Source: Limanda limanda
Taxonomy: Eukaryota > Chordata > Actinopteri > Pleuronectiformes > Pleuronectidae
Assembly (NCBI RefSeq): GCF_963576545.1
Contig: NC_083638.1
Location: forward strand, 7,861,022 to 7,925,021
Direction: 5' to 3'
Length of the DNA: 64,000 nt
A model generated the notes under the pieces. It ran no database searches. It saw nothing but the letters and a program-made list of their open reading frames with translations, and had not been told where the DNA came from. Positions 40,736-50,371 of this stretch are shown here, in pieces; position 1 is the stretch's first letter, and the number at the start of each line of letters is the position of its first letter. The position numbers were made by a program, and so were the translations under genes.

Positions 40736-40990
40736 TTTGTTTGCCAGCATGATTTTGCCAGAATGACTGAACTGAAACTTGGTGGGAGGAGGGGAAATGG
40801 ACCAAGTCAGAACCCTGGAGTTCTTGGTGTGAGTCGTGACAAACAGTCAGATGCAAGAATTTCTTCCCACTTTCTTTAGCATTATGATATTTCTGCACAG
40901 ATATTGCACTGATATCTAGGAGTGTGTGATATGTGGTGTGGCTTGATTGAATTTAAGGGGGCTATTGGGCCTCTGTGGGGGGGGGGTGGG
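40728..40990 (+). repeat. Dispersed teleost repeat family A, copy
   Basis: Contains GTTTGTTTGCCAGCATGATT, AAACTTGGTGGGAGGA, CTTTCTTTAGCATTATGA, TGATATCTAGGAGTGTGTGA and GATTGAATTTAAGGGGGCTA in the same order as in the other copies. A G-rich run replaces the 3' end. Confidence 0.7.
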
Positions 40991-41008
40991 GGGGGGTTGG
41001 GGGGGGGC
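40976..41008 (+). repeat. G-run cluster with G-quadruplex potential
   Basis: Three G-runs of about 9-10 bases, separated by T or TT, at the 3' end of a family-A repeat copy. Confidence 0.8.
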
Positions 41009-44000
41009 TTGTTGAGAGCCTTTCTAGTTTGACAGAATGTGGCAGCCACACTGCTACTTAAAGTAAACCGAGCCCGGCAGCCACGCTGACAGTTTGATGG
41101 TTTATTCTGGCAAAAAGGATGAAGGCAGAATTTTTCCTTGACCTTTTATTTCCACAGAATTACAGGTTTGTGTTGAAACTAGTAAACAAGACAAGAAGGA
41201 CACGTTTCATTCTGTTTTCAGTCTGTTGCTTTGAAACTCATCTTCTAAAATCAAAACAGCACCAGTGAAGGTGATTTTTTATCTTTTAGATTTGCAATAC
41301 GGCAAAATAAGACACGTGCAGTATAGGTAAGTGTAAGCAGAAGAAAAAAATCAATAACACCTTGTCAATTTAATTGTATTCTGATCAAATCTGAATAAAA
41401 AATAACATCAAAAATGTGTAAAACATGAATAAAATATCAGAACTCACATTTAAGTTATTCTTTAAGAGTCTGAAGAAGCAGTAGATGCTGGGGTTTTCTC
41501 TGCTGAGAACTTTCTGGATGGGATCATAAACTCTTTATCTGTGATTGTCGGATTGTTCAACTCTCGTGATGCCCCGAGGCTAAAAACTCCGACATTAAAA
41601 GAGTATTCATCCTCTGCTCTCGTGCTGAATGAATCCATTGTTCCCTTGATGTGACGGGAATTGATGCTTGATTCTGCTTGTCCAGATATCACAAAGGGAC
41701 AGAATGCACTCAGCGTATCTGATAGAGGAGAAGAACTGGATATCTTGGTCTTTTGAAAGTTTCAGTCGAGTACTTTTACACTTGAGAAATTTGAACGTAG
41801 TCATTAAATAATACAATTTCAGACCCAACTGAAAAGTGAAGGGAATTGTGCATGGGGAAAAAAATAACCATATAAATTACCGTGCAGAGGATGGAGAGAT
41901 TTACTGTAGATTCTCAAAGCTAAATCATTTCAATGGCGAAGCTGTATATGGGAGATCAGAAGATATAAAAGTTGCATTTTCATTAACACAAATTTCTAAA
42001 TGTTCTGTCAGATTACTGTAAACATCTTGGTATCCTTCATGTTTTATATACATTTGGTGAATCCTGCTTTTCCTCCTGTTGTCTTACAGCTGCGTCTTAT
42101 TTCATCTTCTCTGACTTTGATGAACGAGAGCCAGCGCTTGTTTTTAATTGCAAGTTATTAAAACTGTAAACGAGCTCAAACAACCTCCCCCTCATCTCAA
42201 GGAAGTCACCGTACAGCTGCTCTATAAAGTTTTTATTTAACTTTTAGAGAGATGCATCCTGTTTGATTACATTACAGCTGAGAACTCGTGAAGAAACAGA
42301 TAAATACATGTGCTATATTAGCGCTGCTTGTTTTCTTACAGGTTTACAGTTGACAATCCATCAACACTGATGATCCTCACTGAGTTTTCTCCAGAGATAT
42401 GCTTGTTTATCTCGAGCTTTATTGTCTTCAGCTCAAAACAAGCGAATCAGAGTTGAGGTGGAATCAAACAAACAGTCAAGGGGTGAATGTGAGAAGTTTC
42501 TATATTGAAACGGATCTTGCAGCTTTTGACCAGAGGACAGAACTGATCAGAAAAGCAGAGACGCTGAATATTGAATGTGCTGTGCGGCTGCGAGTTTTCA
42601 GAGGAGAATGTTATCTTTAAAAGTGTTATGATCTTAAATCACTGTCTCCCACTGCAGGGTGACAGTCTGCAAAGTGCTCGTGTTGTATGAGGGCCGCTTC
42701 ATTTTGTGGTAGAAACAAGGTCATCACATTTTAATGCTTAATATTTTAGAGAATATCAGGGTCAGGGTTAGCTAGAGCAAATAGAGAATATTAGAGGAAA
42801 TAGAGAATAGAATCCTACAGCTCGTGCTGCAAGATAAATCACGGGATGTGCAGTTTATTTCTCAAGTTAAAACAAAATGGCGGTTTTCCTTGATCGCACC
42901 CCCAACCCGACCCAAAAGTCATTCATCTGAAGGGACCACGAACAATATTCACACAGAGTTTGATGTACATCGGTCTGTGTCTTCTTCTTTTGGCTTGCTT
43001 GCGTGCAGGGTAATAAAACGTGAATGAGATCCATTTTGAATCAACCTTGCAATATGAACATATCACCTACTGCTTGTTGGAGAAGTTGGATTCATTTCGT
43101 TTCACCCGGATTTGCAACTGCACTTCTACTATTTTACTTTGACAACAATTTGTAGAAACCACAATTTCATAACCTTGAGTTTCTTTATTCACAGAATCTA
43201 AATGCACGTCCATGAACGAAGGAGGTTTAGTCAGAGAAACATCCGACTGCAGCAGCTTAGTGGGTTTGGTCTGTAACACGATTTCCCTCCTACCTCTCCC
43301 AAACAGGATCTGACTCTTATCAGCCCTCTGCACACCGATGCACACAAAGATGACACGGAACAAACCTTCTCCTTCTCTGCACACAATCTGCAGGAGCTGA
43401 ACTCACACGAGGCCACGTAATCAAGCTTCTGGTTTAGTTTCCAATAAGTAATCGTGGGCACTAAAACTACAGGTGTGAACACCGCCTTAATCTCGGCTGT
43501 AAATCTGGAATCAGATTAGTATATTCAAGTTGAAGAATAATCAAATCGTTACCGTGCATGGAAGCCGTTGATCCAAACACATACACAGTAGATATTAGAA
43601 AGGAAGAGTCTAATTGGTTAACTTCTTAAACAGAGATCAGGGGGCGGAGAGGAGCCGGAGATGACTTGTGCTGCAGGAGAGGAGTGTGAGTGAACTGACT
43701 GAGAGCTGGAGGTGTGAGAGCTTCCTCTGTTCAACGGCGAGCAAATGGAAAAAGATGGTTGGATGAAATAAAGATGGAGGTGTGGATGAGCAGAAGCCGA
43801 GCGGCAGCCAGAGCAGGGATCCTTGGGAGGGCCGGAGAGGAGCAGATGCTGCAGACTCTGCTGCAGTGGATCCTGAATCATTCATTCTCCTTTAGCTTCC
43901 GTGGCGATGCCGGTAGACATCGGCGCTGTGCCGTGGCAGAGGAGCTGTTTTCTCCTACAGAACCTGAATGCTGCAGAGAGTTGATGGATGGAAAAGGAAA

Positions 44001-44054
44001 ACACTCCGGGCCTGTTTCCTTTCCTCGTCTCCTCCTGCTTCTGTTAACCCGTTA

Positions 44055-44056
<2 letters not shown>

Positions 44057-44136
<80 letters not shown>

Positions 44137-44141
44137 ACACA
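44057..44141. repeat. (CT)n microsatellite
   Basis: Polypyrimidine CT tract of about 80 bp with one GC interruption, followed by CACACACA. Confidence 0.95.
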
Positions 44142-45377
44142 CACACCTGATAACCGAGGGTCATGAAAGTTTTAGCAGCTCGGCATTAAGTGCTCAACAC
44201 TCAGTCGTAGTTGACCGTTTCCTGTCCAGTGTTTACACAGCGGTTGAAAACAACAAGGGGAGACATCCAAATTGATGCAATATGCATTAGGTCCTATTTA
44301 TATTTAATCCCGGGAAACGGTAATAAAAGCTGCACGCATGGCGAGGAAGCCACACGCCACACGCCACGGCCTCCACACGGCTGCAGGCCGCACCACGAGG
44401 AGATCACCATGACTCGGGTGCCTCTATTTGCTTTGGGCGTTAATCTAAAACTGCTTTGGGACTATCTCAAAGTCCACACCCCCAGCGATAAAGCAAAGCC
44501 AATTTCCTTGTGTTTTCTGCCAGAATTTCTGCCTGCTCCCCAAATAGGCAATTTGTCATTGACCATTCCAGCGTTATCTTATCTGGCGTCCTTATCGGCA
44601 GCATCAATGTTTCGGTTTTTAAAATGCATTACAAACGACCCATAGAGAAGTTGCTGCTGCTTTCTGACCTCTCACCATTAAGGTCTGATTAAGTTTAGGT
44701 ACAGAGACAATTCGGCTAAAGTTCGGAAAAAGAACAAACAAGTGCAACTAGTGGTCTCTAAAGTTTTAAACTTTCTACGTGCTCTCATCCACCTTTACCT
44801 CCTCATATCACACGGATTCTCCCTTTTGCCTCAAAGAACTCGTAAACAAACACTTAAGATGATTAAATAATTTGATGGTTTAAGTCATTTACGGTCGTTT
44901 TTATCACGTTGATGTTCGTGCAAGTGATTCTGGTTCCTGATAAATTTGGTTTACCTTCTTTATTTCATAAAAAAATGCGATGAAACAACTCAGGATTGGT
45001 TGATAGTGTTTATCGACGGGACCTCGATACTGTGGCTCCACATCACAATCTCTAATGCAAATACCATGGGTCCAAATTCAAAAGCACAAAGTATATTCCT
45101 ATTTTATTTTACCTTCAATTTTGTACAACAAGCGGAAGTGGTGACACATTGTCCCATCCAGGGTTTGTACCTTTGACTTTTTAATCAAGTGTTTTTCAAC
45201 CAAGGGATTTACATGTCGATCAAAATCCAATATTGTGCATAAAATAATATATTTTTACTTCCAGAACAGCCAGAGCAACTGTATCCAACGTGATGAGAGA
45301 TTATAAATCCACAGCTCAGACCAGCAAAGGATCCCTCGTGCTCCCAGAGAGGACATGTGTCATAGCATCATCGCTCC

Positions 45378-45443
45378 CACACACAGACACACACACACAC
45401 ACACACACACTCCCACACTGACACACACACACACACACACACA
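45378..45443. repeat. (CA)n microsatellite, interrupted
   Basis: Two CA blocks separated by CTCCCACACTGA. Confidence 0.93.
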
Positions 45444-46647
45444 GCATCCTGTAGTGATGCCTGACAGAACAGCACACGGAGGATTCCTCCCTAGCATGTA
45501 TCATTCAGGCGCCTCGCTGGTGGCTCCATCCAACACTCACATGATTTATTCGGCAGCAGGGGACATTGTTTTCAACTCGACACAATTAAAACATGAGACA
45601 CATATTTGCACATCAGCAAAATAAAAGCTTGGTTCGGCTCCATGAGAGTTGAACCCACACATAACTGTAGATCACCGGCCGGTTCCCCGTCTACCAGCGG
45701 GTGTTTCAGTTATGTGCCTTTAGAATAACATTACTGTGAATATTGAGATTTAACACCCACTAAGTGTGTTTTAACGTCCCATAGAGCCACTGAAATCATT
45801 ATTTTATCCCCAGTCTAATGCACAGCTGCACATTTTGGTGATTAACCTTTTTGGGAAAGATCAAAGAACATAACTAAACTATAAAAAAGAAAAAACTAAA
45901 TTAAATCGAAAAGTAATTTGACTAACTTCCTGAGAGCTTTTTAGAGGATTAATTTCTGCTTTGATTATAAAGTAAACATAGCATGACTTGTGTATCTGTA
46001 AAATAGATAAAGGACTGTACATATAAGGATAATAAGAAGGAGTTTTTAAGCATTCATGTGTCTGGTGTTGGAACCTGGTGGAACGGCAGCTGCTGCACAG
46101 GATCATTTCAACCAATTTAGGAAAGTAAATTAATAATGAGCAACACTAATGGTCTCTCGGGACACGGTGAACAACAAATGGACAAAAGGCTGAAATGTGA
46201 GTCGAATGAAAACCTTTAAACTTTCCAGAATTTGGAATCACAGCTGTGACACCCTGAATAATTCATGACCTGCTCATGACTCTGGCTGTAAAGCGACTCT
46301 GTGGTTCATGCTCAGCGTTTGCTGCTTGTACATCTTGCAGAGCTGTGATATGATGATGATGATGTAATATATACCAGAGAGTACACCTACTTTAATTATT
46401 CTTACCTAAAATGACTGGAAAAAATTACCGGAGCCATTGAAACTCAAATAAACTTTGCTTTACATCCATTTATGTAGCATTAATTCTTATTTCATCAGGA
46501 AGTACAGCGGTAGAAACTCGTCAGAGGTGTTTACAGACATACATATACACAAATATATACATATATTCACCCAGTTAGCATAGCATCTAATAATAAATTG
46601 GAAAAACTACATGAAAATGACAGAAACTATACAATAATTCAGTGGGC

Positions 46648-46812
46648 GTGTATTTTGACGTTTTAGTTTTGTCCATGTCCCATCCACTCACATGGAGGAA
46701 GCAGGGTTTATGACTTTATGACTAGAGCCAGCCACCAGCGGGAGCATCAGGATGATCTGGCTTCACTTTCGGGATCCTCTTGTATCATCCAGCTCTAAAT
46801 CCAGTCCGTAGT
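46648..46812 (+). repeat. Dispersed teleost repeat family B, copy
   Basis: TTTTGTCCATGTCCCATCCA, CTCACATGGAGGAAGCAGGG, AGCCAGCCACCAGCGGGAGC and TGGCTTCACTTTCGGGAT link the pieces seen separately at 8118 and 22065, showing that they are one family. Confidence 0.6.
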
Positions 46813-47356
46813 TTATAGTGAAATATACAAACACATGTTTTTTTCTTTATGAACCGACCGTTTACCTGCTTTGAATAATTGGTTGTAAACAGAACCTGGA
46901 GAACCTCTGCTCTCCTGAAGCACTTGATGGATTAGTAGCATCCTTCATTCTGCTCCTGCACACACACTGAGGCCATTACAGCGAGTGGGAGTTTACTCGG
47001 CCTCTTCACCGACTCTTACGCCACCGTCTCCGACTTTTATTGGGGGGGCGAGGTCATGGCGCTCATGATCACGACACCCCCTGCTCTTTCAAACACATAT
47101 TAGTGTCAAGCCCACGCAGCAGCAGACAAACACAGAGCGTTAGTGTGTCTGCACTCGCATGGCAAAAGGTTTTACACAACATGCATTGCCCTTCACCAGT
47201 TAATAAAAACAGTCTTGACTTGTGGAAGAAGGGAATTAAGCTGATAAATGATGATTATATCACATTAGATTCAGCCGATGGTTCTATTTGTCGTGCTCGA
47301 GCACACACAGACCCGACAACGTGACCCACTGAGGCAGCCTTCAGACAACAACAGCT
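46813..47356. other. Intronic sequence, nothing recognised
   Basis: No repeat family, exon or tract is evident apart from a short G-run at 47042. Confidence 0.5.
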
Positions 47357-48375
47357 TCTACACAAACTCTATAGATTACGAAACCTGAGTTTATCGGTTC
47401 ACGGTCAGTAACTGTAACACAACACTGTGTCCACTGCCTCCACTAAACCTGATAATAAGAAACGATCAAGATGTTACCACGACGATATTTATTTAATCAT
47501 AGAGCTGATGTGAACAGAGGGACCTGCTCAACTTTCTTACGGAGCTGATAAACCTTTTTATTCTGAGGTTACAGCTCCAACAAACGTATCTACTGATCTA
47601 CCGAGGTTTAAACGGTCTCGCTGTAGATTTAAATCACTGCACTATCCATCATGGACGCCGCCCTCCTCCTGCGACCTCAACCCTTCTGTACCCCCCCTCG
47701 TCAAAGCAGCTTATTATGAACCACAGCTTCAGTTTATTGTTCGCCGACCTCTAGCAGCCGTGGTTATTATGACAGAGGCCAAGGAGGAGAGGTGAAGATG
47801 GAGCCACAGAGTCCACGTGAGGAGGAGGTTGGACTCGATGGACGGATCCACTGAACACAGGGTTTGTTCACAGATGGAAACTGATGTGCAGACATTTCTT
47901 TGCAGCTTATTTCCAGCTTTATGAAAAGTAATTCTTCATTGGAACTCTTTGGATACTCTAAATGTTTTTTATATATCAAAGAAGCTCTGATTCACATCTT
48001 TAAATCTGACTTCATAGAGGGGCATGTTTGAAAACTCCTGACTAAACCAAGGTTTTGATAATTTGATAATTAACCTTAAAGATCACATACGTATTTTCCT
48101 TCTACACAAACTCTATAGATTACAAACCCTGAGTTTATCGGCTCACCGGTTCACGGCCAGTAACTGTAACACAACACTGTGTCCACTGCCTCCACTAAAC
48201 CTGATAATAAGAAACGATCAAGATGTTACCAAATGTTTTTATGAATCAAAGAAGCTCTGATTCACATCTTTAATCTGACTTCATAGACTAGAGGGGCAGG
48301 TTTGAAAACTCCTGACTAAACTAAGGTTTTGATCCTTTCATAATTAACCTTAAAGATCACATATGTCTTTTTCCC
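47357..48375. repeat. Local tandem duplication, A-X-B-A'-B' structure
   Basis: Segment A (47357-47481) recurs as A' (48098-48231). Segment B (about 47957-48097) recurs as B' (48232-48375). B is directly followed by A', so a unit A-X-B of about 740 bp was duplicated, and one copy differs by about 475 bp (X, 47482-47956). Copies are highly similar: TACACAAACTCTATAGATTA and GATCAAGATGTTACC in A, and TCAAAGAAGCTCTGATTCAC in B. Confidence 0.85.
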
Positions 48376-48424
48376 ACCTGCATATGTAACTGTATGAATG
48401 ATGTCTTCAATTTGGACAAGAACA

Positions 48425-48720
48425 GTAGAGCCCGACTGATATGGATTCAAGGGGGCGGATGCCAATTCTAATATTAGAGTGTAAAGTGTTTCAGATACAG
48501 ATCTATAGATATTTATATATATTACATTTTAACTATTTAATTAACCATAAATAAATATAAGAAAATGCAGAACAACAAGATTTATAAAACTTGGATTTTC
48601 TAAAACGCGTTTCTTGGACATGTTTTTTTACATATCTGCACATATCAGCAAAAATAAATGCCAGTAAAATGCAATATAAACCATACAATGATTCGTGCTG
48701 TGTTATATTGTAAATATTAA
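48425..48720. repeat. Diverged dispersed repeat (CCGACTGATATGG type)
   Basis: AGAGCCCGACTGATATGGAT followed by GGGGGCGGATGCCAATTCTA resembles a widespread teleost repeat with a CCGACCGATATGG...GCCGATGCCGAT pattern, as I recall it. The rest is AT-rich and heavily diverged. Confidence 0.4.
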
Positions 48721-49109
48721 ACCTGACTGAGATGTTACATGTTTCAATACTTTTTTAAGGAGAAAGTTTCAGAAAGAAGTCAAACAATAAATGGTAAATC
48801 TTTCATACATTTAATATAAATCTATAATAAATAAATACAAGTCATTTTAAAATCGGATTTTACTTTTACTTTTGCCAAATGTCAAAATCATAACAGGTTT
48901 AAGTTTTTAAACCAATCCCAGTGTCCCATCGTCTCATGTCTGTCAGTGATTCGCTGAATTATAAAAAAACAATTGTAACTGTATCCCATGAAACTACCTT
49001 GATAGCCTTATATGGTCATTAAGAGTCTGAACATCCCGTCTCAGCAGAGAAACTCAGTGTTCAGGAGCAGATGGCGCGAGTGGGAGGTCCCAGGGGAACC
49101 AGTTCCACT

Positions 49110-49299
49110 TCACACTGGGAGAGAAACGTCCCTGAGAAGAGGAACAAGGGTCCTGAGAGGAACAAGGGTCCTGAGAGGAGAAGGGTCCTGAGAGGAGAAG
49201 GGTCCTGAGAGGAACAAGGGTCCTGAGAGGAGAAGGGTCCTGAGAGGAACAAGGGTCCGGTCACAGTCCGACTTTAGACATGTTTCTGTCCCAGTGTGA
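49110..49299. repeat. 18-bp inverted repeat flanking a minisatellite
   Basis: TCACACTGGGAGAGAAAC at 49110-49127 is matched in inverted orientation at 49282-49299 with one mismatch. The roughly 154-bp loop is mostly the 17/18-bp minisatellite. The distal arm overlaps the ATG of the predicted transposase exon 1, so the RNA could form a long hairpin at the start codon. Confidence 0.7.
49139..49260. repeat. 17/18-bp minisatellite (AGGAACAAGGGTCCTGAG type), about 7 copies
   Basis: Seven head-to-tail units alternate between an 18-bp form with AGGAACAAGGG and a 17-bp form with AGGAGAAGGG, each followed by TCCTGAG. The last unit is truncated. It lies directly upstream of the predicted start codon of the piggyBac-like gene, probably in its 5' UTR or promoter. 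Confidence 0.85.
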
Positions 49300-49407
49300 G
49301 GATGAGGAGGACTCTGAGAGCAGCACTTGCAGCCTGGAGGAGGAAGAAGAGGAGGAGGAGGATGATGAAGACTTCACTCCTGCAGGTCTGACGGGAGGAT
49401 CAGAACA
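49280..49407 (+). CDS. piggyBac-like transposase gene, predicted first coding exon
   Basis: This is the predicted N-terminal exon of the piggyBac transposase gene, too short to stand out as an ORF. The ATG at 49280 is the first in its frame after a stop at 49241-49243. It opens MFLSQCEDEEDSESSTCSLE and continues with eight consecutive glutamates, DDEDF and TPAGLTGGSE. The exon is 128 nt and ends CA before GTGAGTAG, a strong donor. Joining it to the acceptor TATTTCAG at 50364-50371 completes a Gln codon and enters the transposase frame exactly. The acidic, serine-rich composition runs on into the start of exon 2 (DDFTDEDSSDSDW), as is typical of PGBD N-termini. An 18-bp inverted repeat arm overlaps the start codon region. 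This exon structure is inferred from sequence; no transcript was available. Confidence 0.68.
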
Positions 49408-50371
49408 GTGAGTAGTACAGTGCAGAGCCGGTTTAGAAGATTCTGAGACAAAGTTCTAAAAGTCTGAGTCGATCGCTTTATTGGAGAAAACGAAGTGAAG
49501 AGATAAGAAGTGAGAGAAACTCATTCATTCATTCAGCAGTAAACTCAGCGGTTTGTCTTCAGGCTGCAGGATGATGACGTGCACAAGTGTTGCAGATGTG
49601 CGCGTGCACTTGCTGCGGCTCCTTTGTCCTCGCTGCAGAGAAACGCGCACGTCCCCCCCCCCCCCCCCCCCCACACCGTGCACAGATCTGCACGAAGCTT
49701 CTGTTGTTGTCTCTTCTGATCGTTTCACAAACTTCACCACGAATTTTTTTTTTTTATTTTTTTTTTTACGTATTTAACTACACTTAAGCGCATGCGCGTA
49801 CAGGTGCGCGCACGTCGCGGTCCAATGTCGAACTTCCTCACCGGTTGATCAGATCCGGTGAGAACAAAGCCTGGTCTGTGCGCTGGTTAATCATTGGGAA
49901 ATGATTCAGTGGATCACAACACGCTGGTGATACAGGACAGGGGCGGCTCTACAGGTTTTAGGGGCGGGGGGGGGGGGGGTGCAGGGTAAGGGGGGATATG
50001 AGGGTGGCATGGGAACCAGAATTGTTGCGATGAATACTTCTAGTACTGCATGTTTTGATTTACTAAAACTAATGTTTGATCAGATAATTAAATTCTTGAA
50101 CCATTTAAAAGATAAATCTATAATAAAAAACTTATAATAAAAAAATAAAGCACATAATGTGATTTGCAAAAAGTGGTATTCTACTTGTATGACTATCATT
50201 TGTGTTTTTATACATTTTTATAAAGATACATTTGAATTGCTTTATTAACTTTTTGTTTACCTTTAATTTTACTAGTGAACAATTATTTAGGAAAAGCATT
50301 AGTTTAGGAAAAAAATAGTTATTGAGTCATACATTTTCCTCTTATTAATCTTTTTCCCAATTGTATTTCAG
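49408..50371 (+). other. intron of the piggyBac-like gene
   Basis: This 964-bp GT-AG intron runs from GTGAGTAG to a pyrimidine-rich TTTTTCCCAATTGTATTTCAG. It contains a long C-run (about 49655-49672), T-rich tracts near 49745-49767, a CpG-rich promoter-like patch (49780-49860), a G-run near 49966-49979 and an AT-rich distal half. Many piggyBac elements have intronless ORFs, so a spliced gene is of interest. Confidence 0.6.
49780..49860. promoter_or_regulatory. CpG-rich promoter-like patch inside the transposase intron
   Basis: A palindromic NRF1-type motif GCGCATGCGC (49788-49797) lies next to several further CpGs and a CCAAT box (49822-49826), in otherwise AT-rich, CpG-poor DNA. A donor-like CCG/GTGAGA follows at 49857/49858, so a non-coding alternative first exon spliced to 50372 is possible. 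Such a transcript would lack an in-frame start near the transposase N-terminus. Function is inferred from motifs only. Confidence 0.35.

Larger units (their letters stand above)
41009..46647. other. Intronic sequence, no gene recognised
   Basis: Holds the CT (44057) and CA (45378) tracts. A balanced-composition stretch at 44400-44645 might be a conserved non-coding element. No coding exon was recognised. Confidence 0.5.

Noticed and set aside
44211..44645. 144-codon plus-strand frame without repeats
   Set aside because: No recognisable domain or splice context was found. The stretch is better kept as a possible conserved non-coding element.
45630..45725. Possible additional tRNA-like SINE on the minus strand (GGGTTCAACTCTC, B-box-like)
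   Set aside because: Only the B-box-like piece is convincing; no A box or family match was seen.
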